DNA of 10,603 nt from Candidatus Tayloriibacteriota bacterium. GTDB taxonomy: Bacteria > Patescibacteriota > Minisyncoccia > Phycocordibacterales > PALSA-1337. The stretch spans positions 1 to 10,603 of the forward strand of contig JAHFMB010000026.1 of NCBI GenBank assembly GCA_023269245.1, written 5' to 3'. The notes under the pieces are model-generated. The model saw only the letters and a program-made list of their open reading frames with translations, was not told the DNA's origin and did no database searches. Both the position numbers and the translations under genes were made by a program. Below are positions 1-5,719 of the stretch, in pieces; positions within the stretch are counted from its first letter, which is position 1, and each line of letters opens with the position of its first letter.

Positions 1-22
1 ATTATTTGTTTATTTGAATATT

Positions 23-39
23 CCCGTGCTACGCACGGG
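23..39. repeat. Short GC-clamped palindrome
   Basis: A perfect 7-bp inverted repeat, CCCGTGC (23-29) and GCACGGG (33-39), with a 3-nt loop. Neither strand has a following T-run, so it is not a standard terminator. It belongs to a set of CCCG...CGGG palindromes in the first kilobase (135-170, 502-520, 747-763). It could be a REP-like dispersed element or an RNA-processing hairpin; the window alone cannot decide. Confidence 0.6.
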
Positions 40-80
40 TTGGTTACCCCATACGATGCAACTACTTGTTTACTTTCTTT

Positions 81-170
81 CCATAACAGGAATTTCACCT
101 GCGCTATGGAAAAAGTCGTTCAATTTTTAATGAGCCCCGTAAATCACTCGCGTTGCTCGCGATCACGGGG
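81..170. repeat. Two palindromic elements in the noncoding stretch after tRNA-Ala
   Basis: The first element (81-109) has an outer stem CCATA/TATGG around an inner CAGG/CCTG stem. The second (135-170) has an outer stem CCCCGT/ACGGGG enclosing CGCG-containing arms. Read on the minus strand they lie downstream of the tRNA. No T-run follows either, and the overlapping open frames on both strands look like chance. The rest of 1-247 shows no gene I can support. Confidence 0.5.
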
Positions 171-204
171 TAAACCATTTTGTATAAATAGCTTCCCTCG
201 AAAT

Positions 205-238
205 CGTTGCTTGCAACGTGGCCCACGTTGTCGTGGGC
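205..238. repeat. Back-to-back hairpins just 3' of tRNA-Ala
   Basis: On the minus strand, 9 nt after the tRNA 3' end, there is a 7-bp hairpin (GCCCACG/CGTGGGC, 221-238, 4-nt loop). It is followed by a 6-bp hairpin (CGTTGC/GCAACG, 205-218, 2-nt loop). They are placed where a tRNA terminator or 3'-processing signal would be, but there is no T-run on the minus strand, so a rho-independent terminator is not supported. On the plus strand the first is followed only by TTT. Confidence 0.5.
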
Positions 239-247
239 TTTACGTTG

Positions 248-320
248 TGGACCCGGGCGGAGTCGGACCGCCTGCCTCTTCATTGCAAATGAAGCGTTCA
301 ACCAGGTAAACTTCGGGCCC
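248..320 (-). tRNA. tRNA-Ala(UGC)
   Basis: A 73-nt cloverleaf on the minus strand. The acceptor stem is GGGCCCG/CGGGTCC (314-320 with 249-255) and carries the G3:U70 wobble pair that is the key identity element for alanyl-tRNA synthetase. The discriminator is A (248). The D-stem is GTTT/GAAC with a GG in the loop, the anticodon stem is CTTCA/TGAAG with loop TTTGCAA (anticodon TGC, 285-287), and the T-stem is GGCGG/CCGCC. CCA is not encoded and must be added. Three usually conserved tertiary positions differ from consensus: A for U8 (313), U for A21 (300) and C for U55 (266). Because all stems pair, I call it a gene, but mild degeneration is possible. Confidence 0.9.
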
Positions 321-337
321 AATTCTACTGCCGTCCA

Positions 338-343
338 ATTATA
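338..343 (-). promoter_or_regulatory. -10 box of the tRNA-Ala promoter
   Basis: A consensus TATAAT on the minus strand ends 17 nt before the first tRNA base, implying a 5' precursor of about 10 nt for RNase P to remove. I see no good -35 hexamer at 16-18 nt spacing. The assignment rests on the perfect -10 and its position. Confidence 0.55.
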
Positions 344-389
344 AAATGTGCAAATCCACCCCATCTTCCTTCTCGCCTTACCTACTATT

Positions 390-412
390 CCCTTCGACTC
401 CGCTCAGGATAA
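390..412. repeat. Possible dispersed repeat with core TTCGACTCCGCTCAGGA
   Basis: The segment with core TTCGACTCCGCTCAGGA resembles a short dispersed repeat that I recall from many environmental bacterial genomes, including CPR ones. Only one copy is in this window, so repetition cannot be shown here. It lies between the tRNA promoter and the small-RNA terminator. No gene is evident in 344-496. Confidence 0.35.
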
Positions 413-496
413 ACTCCTCGCGGCTCGAAGAGCGATGTTGGGTGGATAGTGTTTCGTACGCTTTTTCTCTCTGAATCGAAAAAACTACGACTCACT

Positions 497-520
497 AAAA
501 ACCCCGCCTATGATGCGGGG
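497..520 (-). terminator. Rho-independent terminator
   Basis: On the minus strand a 6-bp all-GC stem (CCCCGC/GCGGGG, 502-520) with a 7-nt loop is followed directly by TTTTT (497-501). This is a textbook intrinsic terminator. It separates the transcript starting near 676 from the downstream tRNA-Ala. Confidence 0.75.
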
Positions 521-676
521 TGACAAGAAACTCCTCTTTCGAGAGTCTACCTACACACGCAAACGTCGCCAGATTTGGTGATTGTTTGAATATGATTTGG
601 TTAGTCTCATGAATTGGAATTTCGGCGATCTCGTGGTGAAGCGAAATCGCGCTCACGTCCTTGCATCAAGGGCAAA
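497..676 (-). ncRNA. Candidate small RNA of about 180 nt
   Basis: A strong promoter (-35 at 705-710, -10 at 682-687) and an intrinsic terminator (497-520) on the same strand define a transcript of about 180 nt. It has no convincing coding sequence: its longest ATG frame is about 19 codons and lacks a Shine-Dalgarno. Visible structure includes CCTTG/CAAGG with a 3-nt loop near the 5' end, a GTGA-GCG/CGC-TCAC stem with one bulge, a long A/C-rich poorly paired stretch (about 560-605), a CTCT-CGAA-AGAG hairpin, and the terminator. The size matches 6S RNA, but I could not draw the long 6S-type duplex with a central bubble, so I leave it unnamed. A regulatory RNA is the simplest reading. Confidence 0.5.
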
Positions 677-681
677 TATGT

Positions 682-710
682 ATTCTATAGATATTGAACG
701 TAACTGTCAA
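682..710 (-). promoter_or_regulatory. Sigma70-type promoter of the small RNA
   Basis: On the minus strand TTGACA (705-710, perfect -35) and TAGAAT (682-687, 5 of 6 for -10) are separated by exactly 17 bp. The expected start is near 675-677. It is the strongest promoter-like match in the window and points away from the D-C-B-A operon, toward the terminator at 520-497. Confidence 0.7.
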
Positions 711-730
711 CACGGTCTTTCGTTTTCGTC

Positions 731-780
731 CCCTGCTCGTTTCAATCCCGATATTTCATCGGGGCTCAAACGAGCAAGGG
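731..780. repeat. Bipartite hairpin upstream of the small-RNA promoter
   Basis: The outer arms TGCTCGTTT (734-742) and AAACGAGCA (768-776) pair perfectly. CCC/GGG extends them past a single bulged base. An inner stem CCCGAT (747-752)/ATCGGG (758-763) closes a 5-nt loop. No T-run follows on either strand. It is about 20 bp from the -35 box and almost touches the next palindrome. Confidence 0.65.
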
Positions 781-782
781 AA

Positions 783-836
783 GGTCATATAAAAACATGT
801 TTCGTCGAAAAACGACAAATCATGAATCATATGACC
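783..836. repeat. Second long interrupted hairpin
   Basis: GGTCATAT (783-790) pairs with ATATGACC (829-836). Inside, CATG (796-799) pairs with CATG (821-824), and TTT-GTCG (800-807, one bulged C) pairs with CGAC-AAA (813-819) around an A-rich loop. It starts 2 bp after the preceding bipartite hairpin. The two together suggest a folded RNA or a REP-doublet-like insertion. Confidence 0.6.
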
Positions 837-840
837 CGCA

Positions 841-1103
841 ATTAATCCCGTTGGATTAATCGCTTTGAGGCTGTTTATGTAAACAGCGTCTTATTCCCAT
901 ATTTAATTGTTAATCCCCTTCAAGAGAATCCTCCTGCCGTGCGGTCGCACAACTCACTCGACAGACAAGCCTTCATCCCAGGTGCCTCTTAGTTGGCAAT
1001 CTAGCGGTAATCTCTCAGTGAGAGAAACCGAAATCATAGATTAATCCCTGTAGAAATCAGGCGCGGACAACGAACATTGAACGTCAGACCATAGATCAGG
1101 TCT
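841..1103. other. Noncoding stretch with further palindromes
   Basis: No protein gene is supported here. Visible inverted repeats are ATTAATCC/GGATTAAT (841-860), GCTGTTTA/TAAACAGC (870-887), CGGT-TCTCTC/GAGAGA-ACCG (1005-1030), and AGACC/GGTCT (1086-1103), the last 3 nt beyond the stop of the 1107-1733 gene. TTAATCCC occurs three times (842, 910, 1041). None of the hairpins has a T-run, so the end of the long operon is not marked by a clear intrinsic terminator. A tiny minus-strand frame preceded by AGGAGG near 930 is too short to call. Confidence 0.45.
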
Positions 1104-1106
1104 AAA

Positions 1107-1733
1107 CTAACCGCCCAAAAGCCACTTACCGACGAAGAAGGTGACGATCAACACCACGCCCTGATAGATCACCATGCCGTTAGTGTTGGGTGTCACGATC
1201 TCGCTGAGATAATCTGCCGCGGATCGAACTCCGGTGAAGCGGATCGCGATGATGTTAAACACGACTCCCAACAGGACATTCCGAACCACACGAAACAGCA
1301 CATTCAGGACGAAATTCAACGGCGCTGTATACGGAGCAGTCGCCATGGTTGCGAGAATGAAGAACGCATAGATCCCCATCAGGATCACCGGGGAATCGTT
1401 CCCGTCGGGAATGAAGAAGGACTCACCGACGCTTTTTATGGTGTCTTCTGTCGAACACGTCATTGCCAGCCAAAACGCAACCAAGACGCCGATCACAGCT
1501 AAGACGAGCTTCCAGACTGTCTCTCCGGTACACAGGCCCATATTGCTGAACCACACACCGAGCATACTGCCGGTAGACACGCTGTTGCAGGCAGGCGCCT
1601 TCGAGATTGCTGGCACCACCATGCCGACGAGAAGCGTGAGTGCACCGACCGCAATCAGAATAAATATAGACCAACCCATGCGCCGGATGAAGTGCTTCAC
1701 CTGCTCATCGGTAACCATAACTTTATTATCCAT
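1107..1733 (-). CDS. Multi-pass membrane protein, unknown function (gene A)
   Basis: A 208-aa integral membrane protein with hydrophobic segments at about residues 21-43, 73-93, 115-133, 140-165 and 187-206. The N-terminus is charged and probably cytoplasmic. The loop between the first two segments has Cys49 and Cys68, which would face outward and could form a disulfide. I chose ATG at 1733 because GAGG lies 8 nt upstream; an in-frame GTG four codons earlier overlaps that site. It is the last gene of a four-gene minus-strand run, 79 bp after gene B, with an inverted repeat (1758-1791) in the gap. I recognise no family motif. Its job is inferred only from context: probably a membrane partner of the coiled-coil gene B. 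That it is a real gene is fairly certain; the function is unknown. Confidence 0.8.
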   Translation of the reverse strand: MDNKVMVTDEQVKHFIRRMGWSIFILIAVGALTLLVGMVVPAISKAPACNSVSTGSMLGVWFSNMGLCTGETVWKLVLAVIGVLVAFWLAMTCSTEDTIKSVGESFFIPDGNDSPVILMGIYAFFILATMATAPYTAPLNFVLNVLFRVVRNVLLGVVFNIIAIRFTGVRSAADYLSEIVTPNTNGMVIYQGVVLIVTFFVGKWLLGG

Positions 1734-1757
1734 AGGTAACCTCACAATATTGAGTTA

Positions 1758-1791
1758 GAGAGCGTTCCCCCTAGGAATTCTTAGCGCTCTC
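1758..1791. repeat. Inverted repeat between genes B and A
   Basis: GAGAGCG (1758-1764) and CGCTCTC (1785-1791) form a 7-bp stem, with a smaller TTCC/GGAA pairing inside the loop. It sits in the 79-bp gap between genes B and A. No T-run follows on the minus strand. It may be an mRNA stabiliser or processing hairpin that sets the ratio of B to A; that role is inference. Confidence 0.5.
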
Positions 1792-1812
1792 ATGCGATGA
1801 GAAGCTAACTGA

Positions 1813-2625
1813 CTACTTGCTCTTCTTTCCCTGCTTCGCAGCAGCCTTCTCGAATTCGGCCTTGATGTCGTCCGTTGCGGCCGACGCATCATGCTGGGCC
1901 AACAGATCTTCCACGGGGTCGACGGGTTTCATTTCGTCAAGGTCGCGGTCCACATCCTTGTCTGCACGCAGGTCTGCCTTCGCCTTCGCCACATCACCAG
2001 CAACACCCGCCATAAAGGTGTCCGGGTTGAACTGATCCTTCGCAGCGCCACGTGCTTCTTCGCGCGCTTTCTGTGCGTCCTTGTAGACCGCAAATGCCTG
2101 CACGAGCATAGGCAGATTGTCCTTCAGGACCTTCCAGCTGGTCTCGGAGGTATTTGCGGTGTTCAGAGCGACCTTGTAAGCCTCCGCCGCAGTCTCGTAG
2201 CTCTCCTCCAACGTCTTGTAGGCAGGATTGGAGCGCAAAGTCTGCAATGCACCCGCTACCTGGCCGATCTGCGCTTCCAAGTCTTTGACCTTGGCGGCGT
2301 TTTCGGGAGCGTCACCCAAAGCATTCTTCAAAGCAGTGAGTTGGCCTCCCAACTTGACAAGCTTGGACTCCTTCGCCTCGTAGGACTCAAGCACCGTCAT
2401 CGACTCATCGTCCGCGTCCTTGATGAGCATCATCTTAGCGCGCATCTGGCGGGCCATTTCGCGAGCGTGAAGCGCTTTATTCTGGGCCTTCTCAACAATG
2501 AAGGCTGCTTTCTTCTCAGGCGTCATGGTGAGATTGGCGACGAGGTTCTTGAAATCATCCCCCATGCTGGCGAGAATGTCGCGGAAATCAATCGAGCGGT
2601 TTAAGGTTGGCATTGTTGTAGCCAT
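1813..2625 (-). CDS. Soluble coiled-coil protein, PspA/IM30-like in character (gene B)
   Basis: A 270-aa, almost entirely helical, charged protein with no membrane segment or signal peptide. Residues about 35-100 and 110-230 are rich in Ala, Lys and Glu with heptad-like spacing. The C-terminal part is acidic, then ends in a basic GKKSK tail. This architecture resembles PspA/Vipp1 (IM30) membrane-stress proteins, which are of similar size and mostly coiled coil. I see no diagnostic sequence match, so the family link is an inference. The ATG at 2625 is preceded by AAGAGGAT at good spacing. It lies 78 bp after gene C and 79 bp before gene A, all on one strand. The long open frame on the opposite strand is a by-product of its Ala/Lys/Glu-rich codons. 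Confidence 0.8.
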   Translation of the reverse strand: MATTMPTLNRSIDFRDILASMGDDFKNLVANLTMTPEKKAAFIVEKAQNKALHAREMARQMRAKMMLIKDADDESMTVLESYEAKESKLVKLGGQLTALKNALGDAPENAAKVKDLEAQIGQVAGALQTLRSNPAYKTLEESYETAAEAYKVALNTANTSETSWKVLKDNLPMLVQAFAVYKDAQKAREEARGAAKDQFNPDTFMAGVAGDVAKAKADLRADKDVDRDLDEMKPVDPVEDLLAQHDASAATDDIKAEFEKAAAKQGKKSK

Positions 2626-2703
2626 TTGATTTATCCTCTTTCATTGTCTGATGGATTGGTTGAAATCTTTCTGTCTTTACAAACGTGAATTAATGTATAG
2701 ATA

Positions 2704-3531
2704 TTACAGCAGAGATTCGACCTCCTTTTCTGGAACAAATTCCTCGCATACAAACAGTCCGCCGCTTCCCTGAGCTAGATCAGGCCGAGGATCAAGGTAC
2801 ACGCACCAGCCTTCACCGAAATTCTCGTTTGTGCCTTGGCGTGTAAGGACAAATGGGAAGTAGTCGTCCTCTTCCACATAATCCGTTCGGCCCGTAACTT
2901 CGACCGCTTTAAGGCGACCGATGTCAGTGATGGACCATGTACCGTTTGGGCAACCTGACACGCCCGGGAAATGAAATGGTACCGGGGTCTCTTGCCCGTT
3001 ATTACGAAAAACTCGAGCCGGACCCGACGTACCGTTTTTGGGGCCGATGAAAAAAGTCATGAGCTTCACCCCAACGACTTTGCTGGATTTAAGCCAGATC
3101 GGTTTACCGCCTTCGCGTGCGCGCATCTTGAGAATCACCGTTCGATCCAAAATCAGCATCTTCAGGTCAAACCCATGAGGTTTCTGGACAAAAGAACCTT
3201 GACCTTCAATTGCCTGCCAGTATTCTTTCCATGTTACGGCTGCGCGAACGGTCTGCTCTTGATCATCCAACGTAACGCTTTGGGTTGCTTCAACAGCTTG
3301 TAAACGATCTGTCATGGGTGCATCCAAGCCAACCCGATCACTTTTCGCAATCTTGCCGGCGAGGACCTCATCAGATGGTCGCTGGGAAATCCCAGTTATC
3401 CGGGCAATGAAGTCTTGAAACGTCCGAACATCAGGATTCCTTCGCAACCAAAAATATCCAATGATTGTAACTCCAGCGCCCAAGACGGACAAAGCAATCA
3501 GAATCTTACCTATCACACTCAGAATGTCCAT
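2704..3531 (-). CDS. Membrane-anchored protein with C-terminal globular domain, unknown (gene C)
   Basis: A 275-aa protein with one strong N-terminal hydrophobic segment (about residues 5-29) followed by Arg-Arg, suggesting a signal anchor. Residues about 95-265 look like a beta-rich globular domain with many Gly, Trp and aromatic residues. Cys194, Cys243 and Cys262 are widely spaced. I recognise no catalytic motif. It starts 6 bp after the stop of gene D (stop at 3538-3540), with AGGA partly overlapping that stop, so translation is probably coupled. The close spacing makes a physical partnership with the larger gene D protein plausible. The existence of the gene is well supported; the function is unknown. 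Confidence 0.8.
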   Translation of the reverse strand: MDILSVIGKILIALSVLGAGVTIIGYFWLRRNPDVRTFQDFIARITGISQRPSDEVLAGKIAKSDRVGLDAPMTDRLQAVEATQSVTLDDQEQTVRAAVTWKEYWQAIEGQGSFVQKPHGFDLKMLILDRTVILKMRAREGGKPIWLKSSKVVGVKLMTFFIGPKNGTSGPARVFRNNGQETPVPFHFPGVSGCPNGTWSITDIGRLKAVEVTGRTDYVEEDDYFPFVLTRQGTNENFGEGWCVYLDPRPDLAQGSGGLFVCEEFVPEKEVESLL

Positions 3532-3537
3532 ATGATC

Positions 3538-5364
3538 CTACCAATCTCCGCCGTCGCCGCCGGATGAACCACCACCAAAATCTCCTCCGTCGCCGCCACC
3601 GAAGTCACTACCGCCGCCGCCTGAATCACCGCCACTCCAGTCACCGCCGTCGCCACTTCCAAAATCGAAACCGCCGCCGCCTGAATCACCGCCATCACTA
3701 CTCGAAAAGCTAGGTTGACTTCGCTCTGTGATGCGGCGCTGTTCATCTTCATAAGCGCTGTATGCGCGGGATCCGGTATCGGAAGCGAGCGACTTGGCCT
3801 GTTGAGCTAACGAACAAGCATTTTCATAGTACTGATTGCTTGCTGCGCTTTCGGCCTGTCGAAGCTTGTCCACTGCGCTGTTGTAGTCATTCTGAGCACC
3901 TGTGTCGTAGCTTCCATAACTGGTAATTTCACTCGTTTGCGCATTGATAGTACTGGCGGCATCATCGTGAATGCTCGGCCATTGAGTACGGTAACTTTCA
4001 AGATTACCCTCAAACGAACTCACAGCTTGAGCGAGTTGAGTCGCCTGATTGAGCTGACCAAGTGTATCCGTCGCTTTTTGATCGGCCAAGACGAACGACT
4101 GTTGAACGATCGCCTGTTGAGCGTCATATTGCATCTGGTGAGCTGACGCGACGTTGTTCTGCGCGACCGTGACGTTATCTGCCACAGAAGACCAAGTACC
4201 CGCTGCATGATTGAACCGCAACGTAGAAAGATCGCTTTGGGCAGTAGATATGGCCGCATTAGCTGTTATGAGGGTCTGGCTGACCTGTGAAAGTTTTTGT
4301 CTCGCGGAATCGTCAAGCGTTTTCTGCCTGTCAACCTCGGCGAATACCTGGTTGGCATGAGTAATAGATGCTTGAGCCGATGTGAAAACCGCAAGATAAT
4401 CAGTCTTTCCTTCCCGAGCGTCGGGCGTACTCATGGTCTGATAGGCTTGAGCGAGTTCCTGCTCAGCCTGAACAAAGAGGCTATTTGCAGTGGATAACGC
4501 TTTGTCCGCAGTGTAACCCCGGGACGCAACGACATCTTGCATGTGAGTCGATGCGAGTTGCACCTGGACCTGTGCCTTATCTATGGTGAACTTCGCATTC
4601 GCCTGTGCCTCTTTCTGGAGATCCAATCCCGCAGTGACCTGTTTGGCCAAAGCGTTGATTTGATCAATGGCTACTTTTGCCTGGTCAAGGCTCGTTAATG
4701 CAGCCAAGGGATCTCCACGCTGACTTACATCCGCTGTCGGTGGCATAACTGCTGCCGCTGCTAACATTGAATTATCAGCGATTTTGGAATGACTACTAGC
4801 CTGCATGATGGCATCCCCAAGAGGATTCATGTACTTCTTGAGCCATTGAGCACTCTCTTGGTTATACCGTTGTCGGCTTGCCTCCGAGACAGACATTGCG
4901 TTCGCCAGATCAGTCGTTTGACTACCCAAACGATCGTTTGCCTGCGTCCTTTTCTGATCGTTTGCCGTCAATTGCGCCTGCACCTGGTTCATGAGTTGTG
5001 ATGCTTGCGCCGCATACTGATTGGCGTCGCTTGCCAGCCTGATGCTTTCATCAAATGAGTTGGCTTTTCTCGCCTGTTGGAGTCGAACATTTGCCGAATC
5101 TATGGAGGCTTGTGCCTGTTGCAACTGTTCGGGTAAACCGGCAGTGTACGACAGGACATACCATCCTTTCTGAGCCTTTAATGCGGTGTCCACTTGTGGC
5201 TTATTGCTTCCCGCAGTTTGTATCGCGGAGTTAGCCGAATTCAAAGTGGCATTACGTGTGGCATTTGGAATCGAAAAACAGATGATCCCGACAACCAACG
5301 CGATACCGCAACTAATCAGCGCAGTCCGGAGGTATGCATTCAGCTCTTCAATTCTTTCTTGCAT
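3538..5364 (-). CDS. Large membrane-anchored helical protein with Gly/Ser/Asp-rich tail (gene D)
   Basis: A 608-aa protein. Residues 12-32 form a membrane segment close to the N-terminus. Residues about 35-545 are Ala/Gln/Ser-rich helices with short repeating A..A and LxQA patterns, typical of long helical bundles or coiled coils. The last roughly 60 residues are Gly, Ser, Asp and aromatic, with a 20-aa unit repeated (about 2.5 copies) and a terminal Trp. Similar Gly/Ser tails occur in TPM-domain (YgcG-like) membrane proteins, but no TPM domain is seen. The start at 5364 is chosen because GGAGG stands 7 nt upstream. The frame stays open about 100 codons further, but that part reads as noncoding and contains the leader hairpin. 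It is first in the operon. A scaffold or envelope role is inference. Confidence 0.82.
   Translation of the reverse strand: MQERIEELNAYLRTALISCGIALVVGIICFSIPNATRNATLNSANSAIQTAGSNKPQVDTALKAQKGWYVLSYTAGLPEQLQQAQASIDSANVRLQQARKANSFDESIRLASDANQYAAQASQLMNQVQAQLTANDQKRTQANDRLGSQTTDLANAMSVSEASRQRYNQESAQWLKKYMNPLGDAIMQASSHSKIADNSMLAAAAVMPPTADVSQRGDPLAALTSLDQAKVAIDQINALAKQVTAGLDLQKEAQANAKFTIDKAQVQVQLASTHMQDVVASRGYTADKALSTANSLFVQAEQELAQAYQTMSTPDAREGKTDYLAVFTSAQASITHANQVFAEVDRQKTLDDSARQKLSQVSQTLITANAAISTAQSDLSTLRFNHAAGTWSSVADNVTVAQNNVASAHQMQYDAQQAIVQQSFVLADQKATDTLGQLNQATQLAQAVSSFEGNLESYRTQWPSIHDDAASTINAQTSEITSYGSYDTGAQNDYNSAVDKLRQAESAASNQYYENACSLAQQAKSLASDTGSRAYSAYEDEQRRITERSQPSFSSSDGGDSGGGGFDFGSGDGGDWSGGDSGGGGSDFGGGDGGDFGGGSSGGDGGDW
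3611..3694. repeat. 60-bp tandem repeat coding the tail of gene D
   Basis: A 24-bp block beginning CCGCCGCCGCCTGAATCACC occurs identically at 3611-3634 and 3671-3694, exactly 60 bp apart. It encodes a GGDSGGGG unit followed by an aromatic, then a GDGGDW/F motif. Such repeats can change copy number, so tail length may vary between strains. Confidence 0.7.
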
Positions 5365-5480
5365 GAGTAACCTCCGCGTCAATCTTGTATCTGTGAAACC
5401 AATCGAGGCAATCTCTTCAGTTTCCTTATGCTCTCTCCTTCTGCACTCGCTGTTGGATATGGTTGAATTGGACTTGTGTA

Positions 5481-5533
5481 ATTTGCGGTGCACGCAAGAC
5501 GGAATCCTATTCTGTCCTCTGTACACCGCAAAT
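5481..5533 (-). promoter_or_regulatory. Near-perfect 53-nt hairpin in the operon leader
   Basis: On the transcript, ATTTGCGGTGTAC (5533-5521) pairs over 13 bp with GTGCACCGCAAAT (5493-5481), with one G-U pair. A 4x4 internal loop (AGAG/TTGC) follows, then GACAGAAT (5516-5509) pairs with ATTCCGTC (5505-5498) over 8 bp with one wobble, closing a 3-nt loop. No T-run follows, so it is not a terminator. It lies about 115 nt before the gene D start, in a leader of about 310 nt. A second inverted repeat (AAATATCT/AGATATTT, 5530-5558) shares four bases with the outer stem, so the two may compete. It could be a regulatory RNA element, a protein-binding site or a palindromic insertion. No known riboswitch class is recognised. 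Confidence 0.6.
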
Positions 5534-5618
5534 ATCTTCCCTTTATTGTGAGATATTTTTTCTCTTGAAGTTGTTAACGAGCTATACAAATCTGACTTCT
5601 TGTTCCGGGAAATTAAGC

Positions 5619-5632
5619 TGCCGAAAACGGCA
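5619..5632. repeat. Small leader hairpin TGCCG-AAAA-CGGCA
   Basis: A perfect 5-bp stem with a 4-nt loop in the early part of the gene D leader, about 45 nt after the predicted start of transcription. On the minus strand it is not followed by a T-run. It may help form a structured 5' end together with the larger hairpin downstream. The remaining 5365-5719 interval shows no supported gene. Confidence 0.4.
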
Positions 5633-5680
5633 ACAGAGAGGCGCAAATGCCCCTTTCCCCAAAACATGTAGAAGTACGAA

Positions 5681-5709
5681 ATTCTACCACGAAGCTATCT
5701 CGAAGTCAA
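5681..5709 (-). promoter_or_regulatory. Promoter of the D-C-B-A operon
   Basis: TTGACT (5704-5709) and TAGAAT (5681-5686) on the minus strand are separated by 17 bp. The -35 box begins 10 bp after the stop of glutamate dehydrogenase. Transcription would begin near 5674, giving a leader of about 310 nt before the gene D start. No clear terminator separates it from the dehydrogenase gene, so some read-through is possible. Confidence 0.65.
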
Positions 5710-5719
5710 TACTATGGGG

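Noticed and set aside
249..320. Plus-strand tRNA-Cys(GCA) reading of the same cloverleaf
   Set aside because: The plus-strand reading has no proper T-arm, while the minus strand gives all four stems and G3:U70.
40..364. Open frames on both strands over the tRNA region
   Set aside because: They cross the tRNA and several palindromes, have no ribosome binding site and encode unprotein-like sequence.
582..845. 87-codon plus-strand frame
   Set aside because: It runs across the small-RNA promoter and two compound hairpins, with no ribosome binding site and no protein-like pattern.
880..1000. Tiny minus-strand leader peptides after AGGAGG near 930
   Set aside because: The frames are 6-18 codons with no conserved feature visible; chance is as likely.
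1..1030. CRISPR array or tracrRNA-like locus
   Set aside because: The palindromes differ from each other, show no regular direct-repeat spacing and no cas gene is present.
700..1100. tmRNA, RNase P RNA or SRP RNA in the structured stretch
   Set aside because: I searched both strands for their conserved cores (tmRNA ends and tag, RNase P P4 region, SRP tetraloop helix) and found none.
1891..2604. 237-codon frame antisense to gene B
   Set aside because: Gene B has a good Shine-Dalgarno, operon context and clear helical composition; the antisense frame follows from its codon pattern.
5530..5564. Hairpin plus T-run resembling a plus-strand terminator
   Set aside because: No plus-strand gene lies upstream, the stem is AT-rich, and it fits better as part of the minus-strand leader.
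5365..5667. Extending gene D by about 100 codons to an upstream ATG
   Set aside because: The extension would put the hairpin leader in coding sequence, reads as random and bypasses a GGAGG-ATG start at 5364.
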